From Paracoccus thiocyanatus (GTDB lineage Bacteria; Pseudomonadota; Alphaproteobacteria; Rhodobacterales; Rhodobacteraceae), in contig NZ_FTMK01000004.1 of the NCBI RefSeq assembly GCF_900156255.1, positions 152,248 through 216,247 on the forward strand: DNA of 64,000 bases, written 5' to 3'. The position numbers were made by a program, and so were the translations under genes. The notes under the pieces are model-generated. The model had not been told where the DNA came from, did not search any database, and saw nothing but the letters and a program-made list of their open reading frames with translations. Positions 1 to 8,150 of the stretch are shown in pieces. Each line of letters starts with the position of its first letter. Within the stretch, counting starts at the first letter, position 1.

Positions 1-2268
1 GGACAGGCGCAACTGCCCCTCGACCGGCAGGTTGGCGGCCGGGGCGCCGAAAAGCCAATGCGCGTCCAGCGACAGATCCAGCGCCGCGCCGGCGCGAGCC
101 GGGCCCTCGGGCAGGCGCGGGGTAAAGTCGATGCGTTCGGGCAGGAAATCCTCGACCAGCAGGCGCGCGGTGGCCAGGGCTGGGCCGTCGGCCTCGGCGC
201 GCAGTTCCATGCGCCAGGTGCCGCGCGGGGCGGTGGCGGGGATCTGCCAGGCGACCACGCTGCCGCCGGCGCCGGCGTCTTGCGCGGGCAGGCGCGCCGC
301 CTCGACCCCGTCGGGGCGCAGGATCACCGCGGTCAGCGGCAGGTTTTCCAGCGCGCGGGCATCGGCATCGCGGGCCAGAATGGTGGCGTTCACCGTCTCG
401 CCCACGCGATAGGCGCCGCGGTCGGTGGTCACGAACAGGTCGATGGGCGGCGCGGGGGGCTGGCCCTCGACCCCGCGGTCGGACAGGTCGAATTCGGGGT
501 CCGACAGCGACAGGAAGGCCATGTCGCGGGGTGCGCGATCCGTCCCTTCGCCCTGCCAATCCGTCACCGTGACCAGCGCCGGCGCCGCGCCGTCGCGGCC
601 CATGGCAAGCCCCGGCGCGAAATGCGCCAGGCCCTGGTCGTCGGTCACGGACTTGGCCAGCACCTCGTTCGAGCGGCTGACCAGCGCCACCTCGGCCCCC
701 GTCTTGGCGGCGGTATCGGCCAGGCTGCGCACCGCAACGGTCAGCCCGTCCGCGCCCGAGAAGGTCGAGATCCCGAAATCCGAGATCACGAACCATTGCG
801 TCGCCAGCCCGGTATCCTGGACGGCCTGGTTCTGGATCCCGGCCTCGACGATATAGATGCCGGGCTCCAGCGGGCCGGCCTCGGCGGGGATGGCAAGGCT
901 GGTGGTCAGTTCCTGGTTCAGCGTCCGCTGCCCCATGGGTTTCGCCACCTGGGCCGTGCCCTTCCAGACCTCGCGCGCCATGCGCTCGCCGAAGTAATCC
1001 GCCTGCCAGCTGTCCAGGGGCTTGGCGAACATGTCCTCGGCCATGGCGCGGATCAGGTTGCGGTCGGAAATGCGCAACAGCCGCAGGTCGATCGCATCGG
1101 CATTGACCGTGACCATCGACAGCCGCTGGTCGCCCGAGGCGGGCAGCACATAGGCCCGGCCCGGAAAGCGCACCGAGGGTTCGCGGTCGCGCACATAGCC
1201 CTTTAGCGTCACGTCGCGGGCCAGCACCTCGCCATCGGCGGCGGGCAGGCCGGCGCGCAGGGTCAGTTCCACCGCTTGCCCATGGGTCAGCCCGGCGACG
1301 CACAGCCGGTTGCCGTCCGCCTCGACCGTCAGGTCGCGGCCGGGCAGGCGCAGGAAGGGCGCGTAATCCGTGCCCTCGGCCAGTTCGCGCGACATCACTG
1401 CGCAGAAACGCGGCTGCTTGCCCTCGGCTTCCGCCTGGCTGTCGGTGACGCGCAGCCCGTGGCGGGCCTGCGATTCCTCCAGCGCCTGGGCGATGGCATC
1501 GTCGCCCGGCGCAAGCGCGCCGGCCAGGCGCAAGGCGGACAGCGCGTCGCGGCCGCGGTCCTGCCGTTCCCAGGCCATGGCCAGCCAGGACAGCGCGCGC
1601 GCCGCCACCGCATCCTGGTCCGCGCGCAGATAGGCGTTGATCGCCATCAAGGCGATGGATGCCGATGCCTCGCGGTCGTCGGGGTCGCTGGTGTAAAGCG
1701 TCAGCCGCGCCAGGTTGGTCCAATCCTCGGCCCGGTCGTCGCGGGCGGCCAGCGATGCCATGATCCGCGCTGCCCCCGCCAGGTCGCCCGCCCGTTCCGC
1801 ATCCGCGGCGGCATCGCCCGCATCGCCCGCACCCAGCGCCGGGTGCAGGGCAGGAAACAGGCGCGCCTGGCTATGTGCCGCCTTGCGGTCCTGCGCACCG
1901 ATAAAGGGCGCGGCGGCGGCGCGCGATTCGGCGCGCAGCCGCGCTTCGGCCGAGGGGGTCGCGACATGGCCCGAGACCGCGCCCGCGAAGGCCGCGGGCG
2001 CGCCCGCATCGCCGCCCTTGGGAAAGCAGGCGCGCGAGCGCTGGTTATAGGTCAGCGCCCGGCAGTCCTGGTTGCCCAGGCAGGCCTGGACACAGGCTTG
2101 CAGGGTGGTGTCGAAGATCGGGCCAAGATCGCCGCCGGGCAGGTCGGTATCGGCCTGCAAGGACAGCCGCCGTTCCGGCAGCGGCGCGTCCTGCGCCAAA
2201 GCGCCGCCCGCGACCAGAAGCCCGGTCAGGGCTGCTGCGATGAAACCGTGCCGGACGGGATGTGCCAT
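1..2268 (-). CDS. alpha-2-macroglobulin family protein, N-terminal part (gene runs off the left edge)
   Basis: The reading frame is open from the ATG at 2268 to base 1 (756 codons) and continues beyond the window. The N-terminus is a signal peptide ending near ALAQ. A Cys-rich stretch follows (CVQACLGNQDCRALTYN), typical of a PAN/apple domain. After it come helical segments and Ig-like MG domains with motifs such as GIYIVEAG and FVTTDRGAYRVGETVNATI that are usual in bacterial alpha-2-macroglobulins. These periplasmic proteins are thought to trap proteases, usually together with a penicillin-binding protein (PbpC) gene next door. That neighbour and the thioester region would lie outside the window. 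The family is clear; the exact role is inferred. Confidence 0.88.
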   Translation of the reverse strand, partial: MAHPVRHGFIAAALTGLLVAGGALAQDAPLPERRLSLQADTDLPGGDLGPIFDTTLQACVQACLGNQDCRALTYNQRSRACFPKGGDAGAPAAFAGAVSGHVATPSAEARLRAESRAAAAPFIGAQDRKAAHSQARLFPALHPALGAGDAGDAAADAERAGDLAGAARIMASLAARDDRAEDWTNLARLTLYTSDPDDREASASIALMAINAYLRADQDAVAARALSWLAMAWERQDRGRDALSALRLAGALAPGDDAIAQALEESQARHGLRVTDSQAEAEGKQPRFCAVMSRELAEGTDYAPFLRLPGRDLTVEADGNRLCVAGLTHGQAVELTLRAGLPAADGEVLARDVTLKGYVRDREPSVRFPGRAYVLPASGDQRLSMVTVNADAIDLRLLRISDRNLIRAMAEDMFAKPLDSWQADYFGERMAREVWKGTAQVAKPMGQRTLNQELTTSLAIPAEAGPLEPGIYIVEAGIQNQAVQDTGLATQWFVISDFGISTFSGADGLTVAVRSLADTAAKTGAEVALVSRSNEVLAKSVTDDQGLAHFAPGLAMGRDGAAPALVTVTDWQGEGTDRAPRDMAFLSLSDPEFDLSDRGVEGQPPAPPIDLFVTTDRGAYRVGETVNATILARDADARALENLPLTAVILRPDGVEAARLPAQDAGAGGSVVAWQIPATAPRGTWRMELRAEADGPALATARLLVEDFLPERIDFTPRLPEGPARAGAALDLSLDAHWLFGAPAANLPVEGQLRLS

Positions 2269-2324
2269 GGCCTTGCTCCTTCTGCGCGCGTCACAGTTGT
2301 GGCATCCGGTCGCAGGCTAGGCAA

Positions 2325-3383
2325 CTATTCCCATTCCAGTTCGGCATAGGCGGCGGCGGCGTTGCGCGCGGTGGTGGCCCGGAAATCGGCCCAGCCTTCG
2401 GCGGCGGGCTGCATCGCCACCACGATGGCCGGGATCGCCCGCGACAGCGGCAAGCCGGCCCCGATGGCCTTGCGCGTGGCGTCGCGCAGCGCGGTCAGAT
2501 AGTGCCGTTCCGGGGCCACCGCATCGTCCCAGTTTTCCATCACCGGGCCGTGGCCGGGCACGATCAGCGCCGGCAGGGGGTCGGGCGGCGTGGCGATCCA
2601 GTCCAGCCAGCCGGCCAGCGATCCGTCAAGCGACGGCGTCAGGCCCAGGAACACCAGGTCGCCGGTGAACAGCGTGCCCGTTTCCTGGTCCAGCACCGTC
2701 ATGTCGCTGCCGGTATGGGCCGAGGGCACGGGGGTCAACTGCAATTGCCGGTCGCCCAGCGACAGCAGCCGGGGCGCTTCGACCCGCTGGTCCACGGCGG
2801 CGATCCTGGTGCCGGCAAAGGCTGCGGCGCCGATCTGGCGCGGGGTCGACATCATCCAGCTTTCCGCCCGGCGCGCCACCGCTTCGGGCAGGCGGGCATC
2901 GGCGACGATGCTGGCGCCGGCTTCGGAAAACACCTCGGCGCCCAGGATGTGGTCGGGATGCATATGGGTCAGGATCAGATGGCTGACCGGCTTGTCGGTG
3001 ACCTGGCGGATGGCGGCGTAAAGCGCCTCGCCCTCGGCACGGCTGCCGCCTGCGTCGATGACGGCGACGGTGTCGCCGATGACAAAGGACAGGTTGGCGA
3101 TCCGCCCGCGGTTCTGGGTCGAGACCTGGGCCATCGCGCCCTGATGCACATGGATGCCCGGCGCCACCTCTTGCGCGGTCAGGGCCGGCAATTCGCCGGT
3201 TTCCACGCAGCGCACCGGGCCGCTGCCGGCCAGATCGGGATGGCGCGCCAGCCAGTCGCTGGCCACGGGCCCGGCGCGCAGTTCGCAATCCTCGCGCGTG
3301 GGGGCGTCGCCGGCGGGCAGCAGGCGGGACTGGCAGGTGGCGGGCTGGGCTGCCAGACAGGCGGCCAGGACCAGGTGAAACAT
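2325..3383 (-). CDS. quinoprotein-relay zinc metallohydrolase (SoxH-like metallo-beta-lactamase fold)
   Basis: Secreted metallo-beta-lactamase-fold protein of 352 residues. A short signal peptide is followed by the zinc motif HMHPDH (residues 140-145), a later His in SAHTGSD, the bridging Asp in FTGDLVF and a His in PGHGP. SoxH-like members of this family occur beside PQQ or quinoprotein dehydrogenase genes together with a SoxYZ-like carrier, and one is present here at 6802. Two ATGs lie six bases apart (3389 and 3383). The AAAGGA ribosome site abuts the first and sits six bases before the second, so 3383 is chosen. The gene is divergent from pqqA. Substrate unknown. Confidence 0.85.
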   Translation of the reverse strand: MFHLVLAACLAAQPATCQSRLLPAGDAPTREDCELRAGPVASDWLARHPDLAGSGPVRCVETGELPALTAQEVAPGIHVHQGAMAQVSTQNRGRIANLSFVIGDTVAVIDAGGSRAEGEALYAAIRQVTDKPVSHLILTHMHPDHILGAEVFSEAGASIVADARLPEAVARRAESWMMSTPRQIGAAAFAGTRIAAVDQRVEAPRLLSLGDRQLQLTPVPSAHTGSDMTVLDQETGTLFTGDLVFLGLTPSLDGSLAGWLDWIATPPDPLPALIVPGHGPVMENWDDAVAPERHYLTALRDATRKAIGAGLPLSRAIPAIVVAMQPAAEGWADFRATTARNAAAAYAELEWE

Positions 3384-3452
3384 CCGCATTCCTTTCGCGG
3401 CGGCGACGCTAACACAAGCCCGCGACCGGCGCCATCTACGACCTTTGGCGTG

Positions 3453-3480
3453 TTGACTGGCAGCCAGAGCGGCTTAGCAT
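3453..3480 (+). promoter_or_regulatory. candidate sigma70 promoter of pqqA
   Basis: TTGACT (3453-3458) and TAGCAT (3475-3480) are separated by 16 bases, about 40 bases upstream of the pqqA ATG. This is a motif match only. The 139-base gap between the divergent metallohydrolase and pqqA is the logical place for regulator sites. Confidence 0.45.
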
Positions 3481-3522
3481 CAATGCTGGCCGTATCCTGC
3501 GGCTTTTCGAGGAGGAGAAAAC

Positions 3523-3615
3523 ATGGCCTGGACGAAACCCGCGCCCAAGGAAATCGCCTGCGGCATGGAAATCAACATGTATGCACCGGCCGAAGACGAG
3601 CCGGTCCTGTTCTAA
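3523..3615 (+). CDS. pqqA: PqqA, PQQ precursor peptide
   Basis: A 30-residue peptide preceded by a strong GGAGGAG ribosome site. Glu16 and Tyr20 in the E-I-N-M-Y core are the two residues that PqqE cross-links and that become the PQQ skeleton. The N-terminal Trp3 and the K-P-x-P-x-E-I pattern also match the family. It is followed by a stem-loop and then pqqB. Because the peptide is consumed stoichiometrically, it is normally expressed more strongly than the downstream genes. Confidence 0.97.
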   Translation: MAWTKPAPKEIACGMEINMYAPAEDEPVLF

Positions 3616-3634
3616 ACCGCCGGCAAACTTCCCT

Positions 3635-3666
3635 GGCCCGGCTTCCGGCTGACCGGGGGCCGGGCC
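3635..3666 (+). promoter_or_regulatory. stem-loop between pqqA and pqqB
   Basis: GGCCCGGC (3635-3642) and GCCGGGCC (3659-3666) form a perfect 8-bp GC-only stem around a 16-base loop. No T-run follows, so it looks like a partial terminator or RNA-processing/stability element rather than a full terminator. Its position would let pqqA message exceed that of pqqBCDE. Confidence 0.55.
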
Positions 3667-3682
3667 TGCCGGAGCCTTTCCC

Positions 3683-4573
3683 ATGCGTATCGTGATTCTC
3701 GGCAGCGGCGCCGGTGGCGGTGTGCCGCAGTGGAACTGTGGTTGCCGCAACTGCGAGGCCGCGCGCGACGGGCGCATTCCCGCCATGAGCCAAAGCGGGA
3801 TCGCCGTGTCCGCCGATGGCCGGGACTGGGCGCTGGTCAATGCCTCGCCCGACCTGCGCCAGCAGCTTGCCGGGGCGGCGGCGCTGCGGCCCCAGGGGCT
3901 GCGCGGCACGCCCATCCGCTCGGTTCTGGTCACGAATGGCGACATCGACCATGTCGCGGGGCTGTTGACGCTGCGCGAAGGCCAGCCCTTCGATCTGTTC
4001 GCCACCCAGGCGATCCATGGGGTTCTGGCCGCCAATCCGATGCTGGCGGCGCTGGATCCGCATCTGGTCGCCCGGCGCGAGGTGGCGCTGGACCAGCCCT
4101 TCGAGCTGGCGCCCGGCCTTGCGGCGACGCTTTTCGCCGTGCCCGGCAAGGTGCCGCTTTACCTTGAGGGCGAGCGGGTCGAGACCGAGCTGATGGGAGA
4201 GCAGACCGTAGGCGTGGAACTGGCCGGGGGCGGGCGGCGGGTATTCTATATCCCCGGCTGCGCCTCGGTCCCCGGCTGGCTGCGTGAACGGATCGCCGGT
4301 GCGGACGCGCTGCTGTTCGACGGCACGCTGTGGACCGATGACGAGATGCTGCGCGCGGGCCTTGGGGCCAAGACCGGGCGGCGCATGGGCCATGTGCCGG
4401 TATCCGGCCCCGGCGGCAGCCTGGAGGCGCTGCGCGGCTTGGACCTGGGTGCCCGCATCTACGTGCATCTGAACAATTCGAACCCGCTGGTCGATCCGGC
4501 CAGCCCCGAACGTGCGCAGGCGCAGGCGGCGGGCTGGCAGGTGGGCCATGACGGAATGGAGATCGCGCCATGA
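3683..4573 (+). CDS. pqqB: pyrroloquinoline quinone biosynthesis protein PqqB
   Basis: A 296-residue metallo-beta-lactamase-like protein with the PqqB start MRIVILGSGAGGGVPQWNC. The structural zinc knuckle is Cys19-x-Cys21-x-x-Cys24, and the family motif NGDIDHVAG is at residues 85-93. PqqB is a cytoplasmic iron-dependent hydroxylase that acts on the cross-linked Glu-Tyr intermediate after it is cut from PqqA. The length is typical (about 300). Its stop overlaps the pqqC start (ATGA type), so the two are probably translationally coupled. Confidence 0.96.
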   Translation: MRIVILGSGAGGGVPQWNCGCRNCEAARDGRIPAMSQSGIAVSADGRDWALVNASPDLRQQLAGAAALRPQGLRGTPIRSVLVTNGDIDHVAGLLTLREGQPFDLFATQAIHGVLAANPMLAALDPHLVARREVALDQPFELAPGLAATLFAVPGKVPLYLEGERVETELMGEQTVGVELAGGGRRVFYIPGCASVPGWLRERIAGADALLFDGTLWTDDEMLRAGLGAKTGRRMGHVPVSGPGGSLEALRGLDLGARIYVHLNNSNPLVDPASPERAQAQAAGWQVGHDGMEIAP

Positions 4574-5364
4574 AACTTGCCGACCATCAGGCCCAGACCC
4601 GCGCCGAGTTCCACGAGCGGCTGCGGCGCATCGGCGCCGAGCGCTATCACGACCGCCACCCGTTCCACAAACGCCTGCATGGCGGGCAATGCAGTCCCGA
4701 CGAGGTGCGGGCCTGGGTGATCAACCGCTGGCAATACCAGTCGCGCATCCCGATGAAGGACGCGGCCTTCCTGTCGCGGGTCGAGGATCCGCAGCTACGC
4801 CGCATCTGGCGAAGTCGCATCGAGGATCACGACGGCGGCACCGATCAGGGCGGCGGCATCCGGCGTTGGCTGGCGCTGGCCCGCGCCGTCGGCCTTGACC
4901 CCGATTACGTCGCCAGCGGCGTGGGGGTGATGCCGGCGACCCGCTTTGCCGTCGATGCCTATGTCCGCTTCGTGCGCGACATGCCGCTGCTGGATGCCGT
5001 GGCCGCCAGCCTGACCGAGATGTTCGCGCCGAAAATCCATGCCGAGCGGATCGAGGGGCTGCTCAAGCATTACGATTTCGCCGACGATGCCAGCCTGGCC
5101 TATTTCCGCAACCGGCTGTCCGAGGCGCCCAAGGACGTGGAATTCGGCCTGAACCATGTGCTGGACCATGCCGATACGCTGGAAAAGCAGGACGCGGCGG
5201 CGGCGGCGCTGGTCTTCAAGACCGATGTGCTGTGGGCGCAGCTTGACGCGCTGTGGCACGGCTATGTCGAAGGCAATATCCCCCCCGGCGCCTGGCGTCC
5301 GGGCGAGGGGCTGCTGGACGCCGCCATCCCCGAGCCGGCCCCCGAGGCCGCGGGGGCCTCATGA
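4570..5364 (+). CDS. pqqC: pyrroloquinoline-quinone synthase PqqC
   Basis: A 264-residue all-helical oxidase of the TenA/PqqC fold. PqqC performs the last step, the oxygen-dependent ring closure and eight-electron oxidation of AHQQ to PQQ, without a metal or cofactor. Recognisable family segments are YHDRHPFH, QYQSRIPMKDAAFLS, EDHDGG and the His/Arg-rich active-site helices. The start overlaps the pqqB stop by four bases, and the stop overlaps the pqqD ATG (ATGA). Confidence 0.96.
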   Translation: MKLADHQAQTRAEFHERLRRIGAERYHDRHPFHKRLHGGQCSPDEVRAWVINRWQYQSRIPMKDAAFLSRVEDPQLRRIWRSRIEDHDGGTDQGGGIRRWLALARAVGLDPDYVASGVGVMPATRFAVDAYVRFVRDMPLLDAVAASLTEMFAPKIHAERIEGLLKHYDFADDASLAYFRNRLSEAPKDVEFGLNHVLDHADTLEKQDAAAAALVFKTDVLWAQLDALWHGYVEGNIPPGAWRPGEGLLDAAIPEPAPEAAGAS

Positions 5365-5672
5365 GCGGGGATCGCATCAGCGGCGCCGCCGTGCCCTATC
5401 TGCCGCGGGGCGTGCGGCTGCATGACGACCGCGTGCGCGGCATCCGCGTGCTGCTGGCGCCTGAACGGGTGATCCAGCTTGACCCGGTCGGCCATGCCAT
5501 TCTGTCGGAACTGGACGGCAAGCGCAGCCTGGCCGAGGTGGTGCTGACGCTTTGCACCCGCTACGAGGCCCCGCCCGAGCAGATCGAGGGCGATGTGCAA
5601 GAGTTCCTGCGCGACCTGATGGACCGGCGCATGGTGTTTCTGGAGCAAGAGCCAGAGGGGGCCCAGCCATGA
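5361..5672 (+). CDS. pqqD: PqqD, peptide chaperone
   Basis: A 103-residue protein of the RiPP recognition-element type. PqqD binds PqqA and presents it to the radical SAM enzyme PqqE. The sequence has the PqqD pattern LPRGVRLHDDRVRG..LLAPERVIQLD followed by a winged-helix-like C-terminus. The start at ATG 5361 is fixed by the four-base overlap with pqqC; a longer upstream reading has no family similarity. Its stop again overlaps the next ATG. Confidence 0.95.
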   Translation: MSGDRISGAAVPYLPRGVRLHDDRVRGIRVLLAPERVIQLDPVGHAILSELDGKRSLAEVVLTLCTRYEAPPEQIEGDVQEFLRDLMDRRMVFLEQEPEGAQP

Positions 5673-6805
5673 GGGATGATCCCGCCCCGCGCGACATCGA
5701 CGGCAATCCGGTCCGGGTCGGCCTGCCCATGGCGATGCTGGCCGAACTGACGCATCGCTGTCCGCTGGCCTGCCCCTATTGCTCGAACCCGGTCGAACTG
5801 ACCCGCGCCAGCGCCGAGCTGAAGGCGGCGGAATGGGCGGATGTGTTCCGCCAGGCCGCCGAGATGGGCGTCTTGCAACTGCACCTGTCGGGCGGAGAGC
5901 CTGCCTCGCGCCGCGACCTGGCGGAAATCGCCACCGCCGCCCGCGACGCAGGGCTTTACGTGAACCTGATCACCTCGGGGATCGGGCTGACCGAAGCGCG
6001 GCTGCGCGAATTGGACGGCGTGGTCGATCATATCCAGCTTTCGCTGCAAGGCATCGACGCCGAGATGGCCGACTGGATCAGCGGCTATGGCGGCAGCTTC
6101 GCCCGCAAGATGCAGGTCGCGCAATGGGCCCGCGCCATCGGCTTTCCGATGACGCTGAACGCCGTGGTGCATCGCCAGAACCTGGACCGCCTGTCCGAGA
6201 TGATCGACCTGGCCGAGGGGCTGGATTGCCGCCGCATCGAGGTGGCGACCGTGCAGTTCCACGGCTGGGCCGACCTGAACCGCCGCCCGCTGATGCCCAC
6301 GCAAGAGCAGGCGACGCGGGCGCGGGCGGTGGTGGACGAGGCCCGCCAGCGCCTCAAGGGCCGCATGGTCATCGACTATGTGCCCGCCGATCATCTGGCG
6401 TCGTTCCCGAAAAGCTGCATGGGGGGCTGGGGCTCGACCGGGCTGAACGTGGCCCCTGATGGAACGGTGCTGCCCTGCCACGCCGCCCAGACCATCAAGG
6501 GGCTGGCATTCGAGAATGTGCGCGATGTGCCCCTGGCGCGGATCTGGCACGACGGCGCGGCCTTCAACGCCTTTCGCGGCACCGCCTGGATGCCCGAGCC
6601 CTGCGCATCCTGCGAGCGGCGCGAGATCGACTTCGGCGGCTGCCGCTGTCAGGCCATGGCGATGGCGGGCGACGCGCGGGCGACCGATCCGGTCTGTTCG
6701 CGGTCAAGCCTGCACGCACAGCTTCGTGCCGAGGCCGAGGCCGAGGCGGCAAGCGATTCCACCGTGCTGGTCTATCGCCGCATGACACGGGAGAAGCGCG
6801 GATGA
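5669..6805 (+). CDS. pqqE: PqqA peptide cyclase PqqE (radical SAM)
   Basis: A 378-residue radical SAM/SPASM enzyme that forms the C-C bond between Glu16 and Tyr20 of PqqA. The SAM cluster motif is Cys31-x3-Cys35-x2-Cys38 (CPLACPYC), and LHLSGGEP is the GGEP SAM-binding motif. C-terminal Cys residues in KSCMGGWGS, VLPCHAA, CASCERR and GGCRCQ supply the auxiliary Fe-S clusters. It overlaps pqqD by four bases at its start, and its own stop overlaps the carrier gene, making a tightly coupled B-C-D-E-carrier string. Confidence 0.96.
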   Translation: MRDDPAPRDIDGNPVRVGLPMAMLAELTHRCPLACPYCSNPVELTRASAELKAAEWADVFRQAAEMGVLQLHLSGGEPASRRDLAEIATAARDAGLYVNLITSGIGLTEARLRELDGVVDHIQLSLQGIDAEMADWISGYGGSFARKMQVAQWARAIGFPMTLNAVVHRQNLDRLSEMIDLAEGLDCRRIEVATVQFHGWADLNRRPLMPTQEQATRARAVVDEARQRLKGRMVIDYVPADHLASFPKSCMGGWGSTGLNVAPDGTVLPCHAAQTIKGLAFENVRDVPLARIWHDGAAFNAFRGTAWMPEPCASCERREIDFGGCRCQAMAMAGDARATDPVCSRSSLHAQLRAEAEAEAASDSTVLVYRRMTREKRG

Positions 6806-7572
6806 GACCGGCTTGCCTGCTTGCCGCCCTGATCCTGGCGCCGGGGGCGCTGCTGGCCCAGGTGGCCAATCCCATGCAGCCTTCGGCCCTGTGGGATGAC
6901 ATGCGGCTGGCGGTGATCGGCACGGATCAGGAACCGCCGGTCGATCCGTCGGTCCTGGACCTGGACGCGCCGCCGCGCGCCGACAATCCGGCGCTGGTGC
7001 CGGTGCGCATCACCCAGCCGCCGGGCGCGCCGGCGATCACGGCGCTGGCGCTGGTGGTGGACGGCAACCCGGCGCCGGTCGCGGCCGAGTTCACATTCGG
7101 CAAGGCGCTGATGCCCCTGGATTTCGAGGTGCGGGTGCGTGTCGATACCTATTCCGACCTGCGCGCCATCGCCACGCTGGAGGACGGGCGCAAGGTCATG
7201 GCCGGCCGTTTCGTCAAGGCGTCGGGCGGCTGCGCGGCGCCGGCCGGCAAAAGCATGGACGAGGTGCGCGCCACCATGGGCGAGATGCGTTTCCGCGCCG
7301 CCGAGGAAGACGGGCGACAGGTCGGCACGCTGATGATCCGGCACCCCAATTTCTCGGGCCTGCAGCGCGACCAGGTGACGCTGCTGACCATCCCGGCCGA
7401 GTTCATCCAGACGCTGGAGGTCAAGCAGGGCGATGCGCCGCTGTTCACCATGCAGGCCGGGATCTCGATTTCCGAAGACCCGGTGTTCCGCTTTGCCCAT
7501 GCGCCGGGCAAGGGGCCGGTGACGGTCCATGCCGAGGATACCGACGGCCGGACCTGGGATCAGTCCTTCTGA
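6802..7572 (+). CDS. quinoprotein dehydrogenase-associated SoxYZ-like carrier protein
   Basis: A 256-residue secreted protein (signal peptide cut near LLAQ) that resembles a fusion of a SoxY-like half (residues about 25-150) and a SoxZ-like half (about 160-256). In SoxY the covalent substrate carrier is a C-terminal Cys. Here a single Cys144 lies in SGGCAAP between the two halves. Carriers of this type co-occur with PQQ genes and SoxH-like hydrolases. The start overlaps the pqqE stop (ATGA), so it is made with the PQQ pathway. What it carries is unknown. The 3' end overlaps the convergent ABC gene by 13 bases. Confidence 0.88.
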   Translation: MRPACLLAALILAPGALLAQVANPMQPSALWDDMRLAVIGTDQEPPVDPSVLDLDAPPRADNPALVPVRITQPPGAPAITALALVVDGNPAPVAAEFTFGKALMPLDFEVRVRVDTYSDLRAIATLEDGRKVMAGRFVKASGGCAAPAGKSMDEVRATMGEMRFRAAEEDGRQVGTLMIRHPNFSGLQRDQVTLLTIPAEFIQTLEVKQGDAPLFTMQAGISISEDPVFRFAHAPGKGPVTVHAEDTDGRTWDQSF

Positions 7573-8150
7573 AGCTGCGCGGGCTGGCCGGCCAGGTGCA
7601 GCACCCGCGCGTCCAGCGCCGCCGCCTCGGCCGGGTCATGCGTGACCAGAACCAGGCCGGCGCCGCTGCGGGTCAGCAGCGCAGCGGTCAGCGCCAGCAT
7701 CCGCGCCGCCGTATCCGCGTCCAGCGAGGCGAAGGGTTCGTCCATCAGCAGGATGTCGGGCCCGGCGGCAAAGGCGCGGGCCAGCGCCAGCCGCCGTTGC
7801 TGGCCCAGCGACAGCTGGCGGGGGAACTTCGCCTCGTGCCCGGCCAGCCCGACCTGCGCCAGCCAGTCCCGCGCCGTGGCCGCATCGCAGCCGGTCGGGA
7901 TGGTGATATTCGCCACCGCGTCGCGCCAGGGCAGCAGCACCGGTTCCTGGAACACCGGGGCCAGGCGGTCGGCGCCCTTCAGCCGGCCGCGAAAATCCGC
8001 GTCCAGCCCGGCCAGGATGCGCAGCAGCGTCGATTTGCCGATGCCCGAGGGACCCAGGATCGCCACCCGCTCGCCCCGCGCGACCAACAGCGCCAGCGGC
8101 CCCAGCACCTGGCGCGGGCCGAAGGACTTGGCCTCCAGTTCAAGCCGCAT
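7560..8150 (-). CDS. ABC transporter ATP-binding protein (SsuB/TauB-like)
   Basis: A 196-residue ATPase, short for the nitrate/sulfonate/taurine class. It has Walker A GPSGIGKST (33-41), Q-loop Gln68, signature LSLGQ (113-117), Walker B ILLMDEP and the switch His171 (VTHD). The start at ATG 8150 has GGAGG just upstream and overlaps the permease stop by 11 bases. It forms one minus-strand operon with the permease and binding protein. The imported substrate cannot be read from the sequence. Confidence 0.88.
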   Translation of the reverse strand: MRLELEAKSFGPRQVLGPLALLVARGERVAILGPSGIGKSTLLRILAGLDADFRGRLKGADRLAPVFQEPVLLPWRDAVANITIPTGCDAATARDWLAQVGLAGHEAKFPRQLSLGQQRRLALARAFAAGPDILLMDEPFASLDADTAARMLALTAALLTRSGAGLVLVTHDPAEAAALDARVLHLAGQPAQLQKD

